A stretch of DNA of 8,937 nucleotides, taken from Chitinophagales bacterium (GTDB lineage: Bacteria; Bacteroidota; Bacteroidia; Chitinophagales; BACL12). A model generated the notes under the pieces. It searched no databases. It saw nothing but the letters and a program-made list of their open reading frames with translations, and was not told the origin of the DNA. Position 1 is the stretch's first letter. The number at the start of each line of letters is the position of its first letter. Positions 1-6,359 of this stretch are shown here, in pieces. Where the stretch lies: positions 1-8,937 of the forward strand of contig JACMJP010000200.1 in the NCBI GenBank assembly GCA_014380545.1, in the 5' to 3' direction. The translations under genes and the position numbers were made by a program.

Positions 1-216
1 ACGCATTTCCTGCACTACAACAATGGATCGCAACAATGCATTGTCATCATATATTTCAAGCCCGACAGCACCAATAATATTTTCATCCATCCGTGCAATT
101 AAAAAATTACTTATATGCTTATCAATATCTTCAAACGGAAGAGAAGCTTGTTTTAACAATTCCTTAATTGGTGCCAATTCATTGTTTGTAGCCGGCATGA
201 TTGTAATATTTTCCAT
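1..216 (-). CDS. arsN2: GNAT acetyltransferase, ArsN2-like, C-terminus beyond left edge (partial)
   Basis: The first 72 codons of a gene that leaves the window at base 1. The visible protein starts MENITIMPATNNELAPIKEL and contains the segment GLEIYDDNALLRSIVVV, which matches my memory of the beta-strand region just before the acetyl-CoA-binding loop in the arsenic-operon GNAT proteins called ArsN2. The acetyl-CoA loop itself (Q/R-x-x-G-x-G/A) should lie just past the edge, so the key motif cannot be checked. ATG 216 follows the arsR stop codon (219-221) with two bases between; an in-frame ATG at 228 would overlap arsR. Either start implies coupled translation. Related acetyltransferases modify organoarsenicals such as arsinothricin, but the substrate here is inferred from context. 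It would be transcribed from the arsR promoter. Another GNAT subfamily remains possible. Confidence 0.72.
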   Translation of the reverse strand, partial: MENITIMPATNNELAPIKELLKQASLPFEDIDKHISNFLIARMDENIIGAVGLEIYDDNALLRSIVVVQEMR

Positions 217-218
217 CT

Positions 219-533
219 TCAGCAACATTTTATTTCTTTGAACATAGACTGGAAAAAACTCAAAGCTTTTTTACAAGCCTTCATATCTAAACAATAACAT
301 ACTCTTGGTCCGTCAATTTCTCCTTTGATTAGACCTGCTGTTTTTAATTCTTTTAAATGCTGCGATACTGTTGATTGCGACAACGGTAATTCGTTTACAA
401 TATCCCCACAAATACACTCACCGTTGCTCAGCATTTTTAATATTGCTATCCGTGCCGGGTGCCCAAGTGCTTTGGCAATATTGGCTAACTGAATTTCATC
501 TGCTTCAAATTCTTCTTTTTTATGATAGGCCAT
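219..533 (-). CDS. arsR: ArsR/SmtB-family metalloregulatory repressor
   Basis: A 104-aa winged-helix repressor of normal family length. It probably represses its own operon and releases DNA when arsenite (As(III)) binds cysteines. The N-terminal helix has the family signature AKALGHPARIAILKML (residues 20-35). It is followed by ECICGDIV (39-46), a Cys-x-Cys at the place of the classic ELCVCDL metal site. The recognition helix is LSQSTVSQHLKELKTAGLI (51-69), and the wing carries GPRVCYC (75-81). Seven cysteines (40, 42, 79, 81, 87, 103, 104) are many for so short a protein; C40/C42 and the wing or C-terminal cysteines are candidate As(III) ligands, which is inference. The gene lies 67 bp after the ABC-F gene on the same strand but has its own promoter, and it is coupled to the downstream arsN2-like gene. 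An antimonite- or other metal-sensing role cannot be excluded. Confidence 0.9.
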   Translation of the reverse strand: MAYHKKEEFEADEIQLANIAKALGHPARIAILKMLSNGECICGDIVNELPLSQSTVSQHLKELKTAGLIKGEIDGPRVCYCLDMKACKKALSFFQSMFKEIKCC

Positions 534-545
534 TTTAAATTTTAT

Positions 546-561
546 ATCGCAAATATACGAT
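546..561 (-). promoter_or_regulatory. Candidate ArsR operator: inverted repeat flanking the -7 box
   Basis: The perfect inverted repeat ATCG-N8-CGAT (546-549 and 558-561) has as its 8-bp spacer exactly the -7 element CAAATATA (TATATTTG on the minus strand). A repressor bound here would occlude the sigma contact directly. The position, just upstream of arsR, fits autorepression by ArsR. The half-sites are only four bases, so the symmetry could be chance; the coincidence with the promoter element is what makes it credible. Confidence 0.45.
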
Positions 562-582
562 TAAACAAACTTAACTACCAAA
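550..582 (-). promoter_or_regulatory. arsR promoter (Bacteroidota type)
   Basis: On the minus strand a TTTG (-33 box, 579-582) lies 21 bp upstream of TATATTTG (-7 box, 550-557). This matches the Bacteroidota primary-sigma consensus TTTG/TTG, spacer about 17-23, TAnnTTTG. The predicted transcript would start near 544-545, giving a leader of about 12 nt before the arsR ATG at 533. The leader is A/T rich without a Shine-Dalgarno motif, which is normal for the phylum. Confidence 0.65.
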
Positions 583-600
583 TATTTATGAAAATATATT

Positions 601-2532
601 TTAAACGGCTTCCAGTTTTAGTTGTAGTCCTTCCCAAATCTGCATTTTACCGGCAAGCATATCCTTTGACTTTTGATATGCAGTAAGCGTTTCTGCAGAA
701 TTATTGTTTTGATAAAATGTTGGATCCTGCATTTTATTTTCAAAAGCCGCAATTTCTTTTTCAAGATTTGCAATTTCATTTTCTGCTTTTTCAATATCCT
801 TTTTCAACTTATGTAGCTCTCTCTCTTTATTTCTTTTGTCCTCTATATTTTCCTTTAGTACAAAAGCCTTTACTTCCTGTTTTTTTATAACAGGTTTTTC
901 TTTTATTTCTAATTCGGAAAGAGAGGAAATTTTCTTTGCTTCAAGATAATTATATATATCGCCGATGTATTCTTTTATTTTATGATCTTTAAATTCAAAA
1001 ACACGGTTTGTCATTTCTTTTAAAAAATCCCGGTCATGTGAAACAATAATTACAGTACCATCATAATTTTTTATTGCATTTTTTAAAACATCTTTACTGC
1101 GCATGTCGAGGTGGTTTGTAGGCTCATCAAGAATTAATAAATTTGTTGGATCTAACAATAGTTTACATAAAGCCAATCTTGACTTTTCTCCACCACTTAA
1201 TACTTTCACTTTTTTAAATGCTGCTTCACCACCAAATAAGAATGCACCAAGTAAAGCTCTTATATGTGAACGCATTTCGCCTGTTGCAGCATGATCAATT
1301 GTATCAAAGACGGTATCATCTCCGCTTAATGTGTCTGCCTGGTTTTGTGCATAATATCCGAGCGAAACATTATGGCCGAGTTGTAATTCACCCTGGTATT
1401 TTTCAATACCTGCAATAATTTTTGAAAGAGTTGATTTCCCTTCACCGTTTTTTCCAACAAAAGCAATTTTATCTCCCCGGTGAATTTCAAAATCAATATT
1501 GTTTAATACATTTTTACTATCATAGTTTTTAGTAAGATGTTTTCCGTGCACAACCATTTTCCCGGAACGTTGTGGTTTTGGAAAATAAAAATGAATACTT
1601 GCTGTTTCTTCATCATCCACTTCTATTTCTTCTAATTTATCTAACTTTTTAATTAACGATTGTGCAAATTTTGCTTTGTTTGCCTTTGCCCTGAATTTGC
1701 CAATTAATTGTTCCGTGTGCTGAATATATTTTTCCTGATTTTTTTGCGATGCTCTCTGCTGATCGATTCTTTCTTTACGCAACTCCATAAATTTTGAATA
1801 GGCAGCAGGATAATCAAATACTTTTTTATTTACTATTTCAATTGTACGTTTTGTAACGTTATCCAAAAATGTTCTGTCGTGAGAAACAAGAATAATTGCC
1901 CCAGGATATGTTTCAAGATATTTTTCAAGCCATTGGATACTTTCAATATCGAGATGATTTGTTGGCTCATCTAATAAAACCAATTCAGGTTTGCTTAATA
2001 ATATTTTTGCAAGTTCAATGCGCATTTGCCATCCGCCGCTAAATGTTTCAACTGCCCTGTCAAATTCTTCCCGGTCAAAGCCTAACCCAGTTAAAACTAA
2101 TTCAATTTGTTTATCAATTGTGGCCACATTTATTATTTCAAGCCTGTGTGATATTTCTCCTATCTCATTAATAAGATCATGATAAGTATCGCTTTCATAA
2201 TCCGTTCTTACTGTAAGGTCATGCTCTATTTCATGTAATCTTTTGTCAAGTTGTAACGCCTCATTAAATGCAGATTGTGTTTCTTCAAAAACACTTTTAC
2301 CTTTCATTTTGCTTAGGTCTTGATGAAGATACCCTATAAGGCTGTCTTTTGGTAAAACTACATTTCCGGTATCTGGTTTTTGAATTCCTGATAATATCTT
2401 TAATAAGGTGGACTTACCTGCCCCGTTTTTACCTACTAAACCAACACGGTCATTTTCTTTTAATGCAAAAGAAACATCTTCAAACAAAAATTCACCCCCA
2501 AAGTGAATTGACAAATTCTGCACTGCAATCAT
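601..2532 (-). CDS. ABC-F family ATPase (ribosome-associated, YheS/YdiF-like)
   Basis: A 643-aa soluble protein with two fused ABC ATPase domains and no membrane segments, the layout of ABC-F translation factors that bind the ribosomal E site. Domain 1 has Walker A GKNGAGKST (34-42), signature SGGWQ (165-169) and Walker B LVLLDEPTNHLD (184-195). Domain 2 has Walker A GKNGEGKST (360-368), signature SGGEKSR (446-452) and Walker B LLILDEPTNHLD (465-476). Both catalytic glutamates are present. The linker between them (about 245-320), with the helical stretch IGKFRAKANKAKFAQS, corresponds to the P-site tRNA-interaction motif and resembles YheS/YdiF-type proteins. After domain 2 comes a charged C-terminal extension with a predicted coiled coil (about 575-625), of the kind that contacts RNA in some relatives. 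I see no sign of an antibiotic-resistance subtype; a housekeeping role is more likely. The start at 2532 gives the standard N-terminus MIAVQNLSIHFGG. Confidence 0.94.
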   Translation of the reverse strand: MIAVQNLSIHFGGEFLFEDVSFALKENDRVGLVGKNGAGKSTLLKILSGIQKPDTGNVVLPKDSLIGYLHQDLSKMKGKSVFEETQSAFNEALQLDKRLHEIEHDLTVRTDYESDTYHDLINEIGEISHRLEIINVATIDKQIELVLTGLGFDREEFDRAVETFSGGWQMRIELAKILLSKPELVLLDEPTNHLDIESIQWLEKYLETYPGAIILVSHDRTFLDNVTKRTIEIVNKKVFDYPAAYSKFMELRKERIDQQRASQKNQEKYIQHTEQLIGKFRAKANKAKFAQSLIKKLDKLEEIEVDDEETASIHFYFPKPQRSGKMVVHGKHLTKNYDSKNVLNNIDFEIHRGDKIAFVGKNGEGKSTLSKIIAGIEKYQGELQLGHNVSLGYYAQNQADTLSGDDTVFDTIDHAATGEMRSHIRALLGAFLFGGEAAFKKVKVLSGGEKSRLALCKLLLDPTNLLILDEPTNHLDMRSKDVLKNAIKNYDGTVIIVSHDRDFLKEMTNRVFEFKDHKIKEYIGDIYNYLEAKKISSLSELEIKEKPVIKKQEVKAFVLKENIEDKRNKERELHKLKKDIEKAENEIANLEKEIAAFENKMQDPTFYQNNNSAETLTAYQKSKDMLAGKMQIWEGLQLKLEAV

Positions 2533-2550
2533 AGTACAAAATTAAAAAAG

Positions 2551-2573
2551 AAAAACCCGATGCAGGATTTTTT
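2551..2573 (-). terminator. Weak intrinsic terminator-like hairpin
   Basis: An inverted repeat AAAAACCC / GGATTTTT with a 6-base loop forms seven base pairs and one C-A mismatch. Read on the minus strand it is followed by the T-rich run TTTTTCTTTTTT. It sits between the decayed T9SS-type gene (ending at 2600) and the ABC-F start at 2532, where a terminator for the former would be expected. The stem is A/T rich with only two G-C pairs, so efficiency would be low. Confidence 0.35.
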
Positions 2574-2599
2574 CTTTCTATGCAGAGTAGATTTGAAAA

Positions 2600-2819
2600 T
2601 CAGTTTTTGATAAATTTAGCTTGTGCAGCTTCATTTTGTATTCGTAATACAACAAAGTAATTCCTGCTGCAAGTGCATTGCAATTTAATAATGCAGAATA
2701 CTTTCTTCGGATGCGGTAATCCAATTCAAAAAATTAAATTGAGCAGAGATATATCCTGAAAAAAAAATTAATTCAAATAGTAAAGCAAACACGGATTTGT
2801 AACATAAATAGGCGTTCAT
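2600..2819 (-). pseudogene. Decayed small secreted protein with T9SS-type C-terminus
   Basis: Three minus-strand reading frames line up into one protein. From ATG 2819, a signal-peptide-like N-terminus (MNAYLCYKSVFALLF, ending SGYISAQ) runs to a stop at 2685. A second frame (about 2733-2659) reads KYSALLNCNALAAGI, and a third (2659-2600) reads YFVVLRIQNEAAQAKFIKN then TGA. Joined, the last two give LAAGIYFVVLR...AKFIKN, which looks like the end of a T9SS type A sorting domain. Adding one base to the A6 run at 2728-2733 and one at the AA of 2659-2660 would give a single 73-codon frame from signal peptide to stop. Two single-base losses therefore suffice to explain the damage. Even repaired, there is almost no cargo between signal peptide and sorting domain, so an internal deletion may also have occurred. 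Assembly error is the main alternative; so is coincidence, since the segments are short. Confidence 0.5.
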
Positions 2820-2864
2820 AGTATCTCTTATTAATAAATTTAATGCTACTTTTTTGAAAAGCCT

Positions 2865-2872
2865 TACTTTTG
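2865..2872 (+). promoter_or_regulatory. Possible -7 element upstream of the 154-aa secreted protein gene
   Basis: TACTTTTG matches TAnnTTTG, but no TTG/TTTG lies 17-23 bp upstream, and the resulting leader would be about 95 nt. The element also lies inside an imperfect direct repeat (GCCTTACTTTTG then GCCTACTTC, 2861-2881). It is the only consensus-like box I see in the 2820-2971 stretch. The remainder of that stretch holds no recognisable gene. Confidence 0.22.
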
Positions 2873-2971
2873 GCCTACTTCAGAACAGTAGAAATCAGCC
2901 CATTTTTCAGTCACACATCTCAAGTTTAAAATAGCCTTATTTATTTATACAGATATTTAAAAATCCAAAAA

Positions 2972-3436
2972 ATGAAGGTCGGGCACACACTTATTGCAGT
3001 TTTTTTATTCACAATAGGCTATAGCCAGGTTATTTCTGAAAAATATAATTCCGGATCAGAATCTACAGATCCGTCTATTTATTTAATTGAAAGATATAAA
3101 CTGGATAATGAGATATTGTGGGAAAGCACACCCACAATTCTTGATGTTACTAACCTTAATATTGATCAGTATAATGATATGGATATTATGGGTTTACGGG
3201 ATAATGCAGATGTACAGATAGAAAAAATATTGTCATGTATGTTTACCCACAGTGAAGGCGTTGTAACATATACAGTGCTTGATTTTTCAGGGCGAACTAT
3301 ATATTCCACAAAAGGCGAAAATGAAATTATTACGGAAGCAATTCAGCATTTCAATTTTGCGAATGGAATTTATGTTTACACTTTTGAATACGAAGATGGT
3401 TATATAATTAGCGGAAAATTTATTGATGCGAAGTAA
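2972..3436 (+). CDS. Small secreted protein with T9SS type A-like C-terminal sorting domain
   Basis: A 154-aa protein of unknown function. Residues 1-18 form a signal peptide (MKVGHTLIAVFLFTIGYS) with glutamine at the likely mature N-terminus. The C-terminal half resembles the type A sorting domain recognised by the type IX secretion system: YTVLDFSGRTIYST (100-113) is the usual strand-turn pattern around D-x-x-G-R, and FANGIYVYTFEYEDGYIISG followed by KFI (129-151) matches the closing L-x-x-G-I-Y-x-x-x motif and terminal K-F/V-x-K element. Only about 50-70 residues (20-85) are left between them, with no domain I recognise, so this is either a very small cargo or a sorting-domain-only product. 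There is a single cysteine (C89). If the assignment is right, the protein crosses the outer membrane and is anchored or released at the surface. It is divergent from the decayed gene at 2600-2819. No Shine-Dalgarno is seen; the start follows the A-rich run CCAAAAA. Confidence 0.68.
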   Translation: MKVGHTLIAVFLFTIGYSQVISEKYNSGSESTDPSIYLIERYKLDNEILWESTPTILDVTNLNIDQYNDMDIMGLRDNADVQIEKILSCMFTHSEGVVTYTVLDFSGRTIYSTKGENEIITEAIQHFNFANGIYVYTFEYEDGYIISGKFIDAK

Positions 3437-3440
3437 TTAA

Positions 3441-3472
3441 TTTTTCTTATTTTTCAGGCGTATCTATATTTG
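3441..3472 (+). promoter_or_regulatory. Probable promoter of the DUF2461 gene
   Basis: TATATTTG at 3465-3472 is a full match to the Bacteroidota -7 box, 18 bp before the ATG at 3491. The -33 region, 19 bp further upstream, is only T-rich (TTTTTC, 3441-3446) and lacks the final G. The gene could therefore be transcribed separately from the 154-aa gene ending at 3436, since no terminator hairpin separates them. Confidence 0.4.
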
Positions 3473-3490
3473 TGATTTAAATAAATTTTT

Positions 3491-4159
3491 ATGCCAGTAA
3501 TAGAAAAATCTACAATTGATTTTTTAAAGAAGCTAAAGTCAAATAATAATAAAGAATGGTTTGATAAGAATCGTAAAACATATGAAACCGCAAAAGCAAA
3601 TTTCCTGGAGTTTACTACATCTCTCATAAAAGAAGTTGAAAAATTTGATAGAGAGTTAAAAGGAATAGAAGCGAAGAAAACTATTTTTCGCATTAATCGT
3701 GATATTCGTTTTTCCAAAGATAAATCTCCATATAAAGTAAATTTGGGAACAGGGTTTAGCAAGGGAGGAAAATTAGATAATACTGCCGGTTACTATTTTC
3801 ATTTGCAACCCGGTGAATCATTTTGTGCCGGTGGCTGCTATATGCCCATGCCTCCACAGCTTAGTGCAATAAGGCAAGAGATAGATTATAATTTCCCTGC
3901 CTTTAAAAAAATGCTTTCTGCAAAAGAATTTAAAAAATATTACAGTAATCTTGATACTATTGAAAAATTGAAAACAGTACCTAAAGGATATTCAGCAGAC
4001 AACCCCGCACTTGAATATTTAAAACATAAAAGTTTTATTGTTTCTAAATACTACGCTGACAAAGAAATAACTTCAGAAAAATTCTTAAGTGAAATTACAA
4101 ATGCCTACAAAGCCTTGCATCCTATGGTAAATTTTTTAAATAAGGCAATAACAGAATAA
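3491..4159 (+). CDS. DUF2461 domain-containing protein
   Basis: A 222-aa cytoplasmic protein that matches the DUF2461 (TIGR02453) family along its whole length, which is the usual size. Recognisable parts are the N-terminal segment FLKKLKSNNNKEWFDKNR (10-27), typical of the family's 'L..N N..eWF...r..Y' opening, and the conserved core TIFRINRDIRFSKDKSPYK (64-82). A glycine-rich strand follows, with YYFHLQPGESFCAGGCYMP (residues about 101-119), the family's 'yyh..p....GgG.y.P' block. The family is widespread in bacteria, including most Bacteroidota, and as far as I know its biochemical function is not established; I assign none. No signal peptide or membrane segment is visible. The ATG at 3491 gives the expected N-terminus directly before the conserved region. 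Neighbouring genes are secreted surface proteins, but nothing ties this protein to them beyond position. Confidence 0.9.
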   Translation: MPVIEKSTIDFLKKLKSNNNKEWFDKNRKTYETAKANFLEFTTSLIKEVEKFDRELKGIEAKKTIFRINRDIRFSKDKSPYKVNLGTGFSKGGKLDNTAGYYFHLQPGESFCAGGCYMPMPPQLSAIRQEIDYNFPAFKKMLSAKEFKKYYSNLDTIEKLKTVPKGYSADNPALEYLKHKSFIVSKYYADKEITSEKFLSEITNAYKALHPMVNFLNKAITE

Positions 4160-4194
4160 AGAATTGTCAGATTAATGTAAGCATCATTTCGCCC

Positions 4195-4225
4195 TTTGCT
4201 TTTACGCTGGTATTCAGTATTTTTA
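4195..4225 (+). promoter_or_regulatory. Possible promoter of the CHU_C surface protein gene
   Basis: TTTG (4195-4198), a 19-bp spacer, then TATTTTTA (4218-4225), which differs from TAnnTTTG only in its last base. The spacing is ideal, and the ATG follows 25 bp later at 4251. The missing final G makes this a moderate candidate. Confidence 0.35.
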
Positions 4226-4250
4226 CGTACTCTATATCACCGTCAAAATT

Positions 4251-6110
4251 ATGCTGAAACTCATTACACACATAGTATTTTTATTCTGCGTTATTCATAT
4301 TTATGCCCAATCAATTACTGCATACCCTGATACAGTAGTTTGCAGCGAAGAACCTGTAACATTATTCGCCTCGGTTGATGGGGTTTGGGGAACTGAGAGT
4401 TATGTATATGAAGTAATACCTTATGCTCCTGAAGCAATTGGGGGAACTGATGTTTCGATGTTTGATGATACACATGATGGACCGTTTGATATTGGTTTTG
4501 AATTTTGTTTTTTCGGAGAAGTATATGATGAATTTTACATTGCTTCGAATGGATGGATAAGTTTCGAAGACCCTACATTTGATATGGATATAAACTGGAC
4601 ACCTGATGGACCTATACCCGATGACACCTATAATGTTCCCCGCCCGGCAATTTACGGTCCGTGGGAAGACTGGCATACCGGACTTTGTTCAGATTGCATT
4701 CATTATGAAACTACAGGTGTGGCCCCAAACCGCAAATTAATTGTAACATGGGATGAAGTTCCTATGTACCTATGCACATCAGATGAAGGGACTTTCCAAT
4801 TCGTTCTGCACGAAACAACAAACATTATTGATAATCATCTTATAGAAATTCCATCTTGTGTTTCATGGGGTGGCGGTTATTCTGTCGAGGGAATTGAAGA
4901 TGAAAGTGGCGATTTTGCGTTTGCAGCACCCGATAGAAACTGGGACGTTTGGGAAACCGAAGATGAGAGCAACAGATGGGTGCCAAATGCGATAAACTGG
5001 TATGAAACTGCAACAGGAACATTAATAGGAACCGGAGACAGCATTGTAGTTAATCCTTTAGTTACTACAACTTATACTGCAGAAGTAACATTGTGTGATG
5101 GAACTACTGTAAGTGATGAAGTTACAATTACCATTGCAGAACCTTACGAAGTAAATTATACAATAGAAAATATTTTATGTTATGGAGATAATGACGGTGT
5201 GATAGATATCACTATTACGGATAATATTAACCCAATGATATTTTCCTGGTCAAACAGCGCAACATCTGAAGACCTTACCGGACTTACTCCCGGCATCTAT
5301 TCAGTTACAATTGAAGAAACTGATGGTTGTATAACAACATTGGATTTTGAAATAACAGAACCACCGCTATTAACTTTAGATACACTTTCAACACAAAATA
5401 TTACATGTAATGCGGGCAACGATGGGGTGATAAATCTTATAGCAGAAGGCGGTGTTGAACCATATTCATTTTCTATACTTGAAGATGTATGGCAAAGCAG
5501 CGAAAATTTTACGGATCTGTATGCCGGAGATTATACAATTACTATTGAAGATAATAACGGATGCAGCGAAATATTTGAAGTTACACTTACTGAACCTGAA
5601 GCAGTAATAGTTGACGCCGGCGATGATATCGTTATTCCCTTTGGTGGGTTTTCTACCATAAACGCAATAACAAATGCCTCAGCCATTTCATTAATAAGCT
5701 GGACACCATTTTTAGGATTATCTTGTGCAGATTGCTTAAATCCTGAAGCAAGCCCTGATTTTACTACAACTTATACAGTAATAGTTACAAATGAATATGG
5801 GTGTTTTGATGTAGATGAGATAACTGTAATTGTTCAGTATGATTATGCTGCGGCCAATGTTTTTACACCAAATGGTGACGGGGTAAATGATTATTTTATG
5901 ATCAATGCAGAATTTATTCAAAGCCTTGAATTATTTATTTATAGCAGGTGGGGTGAAACCCTCTATTCAACGAAGGAAATGAATAGAGGCTGGGATGGAA
6001 CCTTCAGTGGTATCTCTGCAGAAGTGGGCACATATATGTATGTAGCAAAAACAATTAATGTTGATGGAACTGAAACAACAAAAACAGGAACGCTTCTGTT
6101 ATTGAGATGA
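4251..6110 (+). CDS. T9SS-secreted surface protein with SprB repeats and CHU_C (type B) sorting domain
   Basis: A 619-aa modular surface protein. It has a signal peptide (1-20, ending HIYAQ). Next is an Ig-like start and a beta-sandwich region (about 40-240) of the type common at the N-terminus of Bacteroidota gliding-associated proteins, with FDIGFEFCFFG, ASNGWISFEDP, PWEDWHTG and WDEVPMYLC. An Ig-like strand pair follows (about 255-298). Two SprB repeats come next (about 303-371 and 381-449), each shaped C-x-G-x-x-D/N-G-x-I ... G-x-Y-x-x-x-I-x-x-x-x-G-C ... EP. Then a PKD-like domain (about 452-528, with LSCADC and TTTYTVIVT), and finally a CHU_C domain (about 532-619) with FTPNGDGVND at 538-547 and RWGETLY. 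CHU_C directs export by the type IX system, and SprB repeats occur in adhesins of gliding bacteria. A role in adhesion or motility is inference; with two repeats it is far shorter than SprB itself. The cargo's ligand is unknown. Confidence 0.92.
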   Translation: MLKLITHIVFLFCVIHIYAQSITAYPDTVVCSEEPVTLFASVDGVWGTESYVYEVIPYAPEAIGGTDVSMFDDTHDGPFDIGFEFCFFGEVYDEFYIASNGWISFEDPTFDMDINWTPDGPIPDDTYNVPRPAIYGPWEDWHTGLCSDCIHYETTGVAPNRKLIVTWDEVPMYLCTSDEGTFQFVLHETTNIIDNHLIEIPSCVSWGGGYSVEGIEDESGDFAFAAPDRNWDVWETEDESNRWVPNAINWYETATGTLIGTGDSIVVNPLVTTTYTAEVTLCDGTTVSDEVTITIAEPYEVNYTIENILCYGDNDGVIDITITDNINPMIFSWSNSATSEDLTGLTPGIYSVTIEETDGCITTLDFEITEPPLLTLDTLSTQNITCNAGNDGVINLIAEGGVEPYSFSILEDVWQSSENFTDLYAGDYTITIEDNNGCSEIFEVTLTEPEAVIVDAGDDIVIPFGGFSTINAITNASAISLISWTPFLGLSCADCLNPEASPDFTTTYTVIVTNEYGCFDVDEITVIVQYDYAAANVFTPNGDGVNDYFMINAEFIQSLELFIYSRWGETLYSTKEMNRGWDGTFSGISAEVGTYMYVAKTINVDGTETTKTGTLLLLR

Positions 6111-6191
6111 ATAATAGTTTTTTAAAAATTTTACAAGACACTTTTTCTTTCCTTATAGTTGCATCAATTTCATCTTTATGCACATAAAATT

Positions 6192-6222
6192 TTTGAATAC
6201 TTCACTTTTTGGTTTAGTTTTG
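6192..6222 (+). promoter_or_regulatory. Distal promoter candidate upstream of the OmpA-family gene
   Basis: TTTG (6192-6195), 19-bp spacer, TAGTTTTG (6215-6222): a full match to the Bacteroidota consensus. A transcript from here would have a leader of about 130 nt before the ATG at 6360. The -7 box overlaps an inverted repeat TAGTT-N7-AACTA (6215-6231) that could be a regulator site or a small hairpin at the transcript's 5' end. It could instead drive a small RNA, though I see no terminator before 6360. Confidence 0.5.
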
Positions 6223-6291
6223 TTCGAACTATAAGGTTAATGTGATGTATTCAAGAGAGTTTATATTTAGTAAAATAACATATATACATAC

Positions 6292-6321
6292 TTGCATAAG
6301 TACTTTGTTACATTAACTTTG
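6292..6321 (+). promoter_or_regulatory. Proximal promoter of the OmpA-family gene
   Basis: TTG (6292-6294), 19-bp spacer, TAACTTTG (6314-6321): an almost textbook Bacteroidota promoter. The predicted start near 6326 gives an A-rich leader of about 34 nt without a Shine-Dalgarno, which contains the heptamer AACATCA twice (6334-6340 and 6349-6355). Strong expression would suit a major outer-membrane protein. Confidence 0.72.
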
Positions 6322-6359
6322 CGGTTCACAAAAAACATCAGTTAAACAACATCAATATT

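Noticed and set aside
23..241. Plus-strand open frame of 72 codons
   Set aside because: It lies antisense to the acetyltransferase start, which has a recognisable protein sequence and coupling to arsR.
2537..2544. TAATTTTG as a -7 box for the ABC-F gene (minus strand)
   Set aside because: It is only four bases from the ATG and has no TTG/TTTG at the proper distance upstream; it would require a leaderless transcript, so I do not call it a promoter.
3454..3762. Minus-strand open frame of 102 codons
   Set aside because: It is antisense to the DUF2461 gene, whose conserved core lies on the plus strand; the minus product has no recognisable features.
4362..4676. Minus-strand open frame of 104 codons
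   Set aside because: It is antisense to the N-terminal domain of the CHU_C protein, which has clear conserved motifs.
6120..6140. TTTTTTAAAAATTTT after the CHU_C gene as a terminator
   Set aside because: The only symmetry is an A/T run without any G-C pair; it would not form a stable terminator stem.
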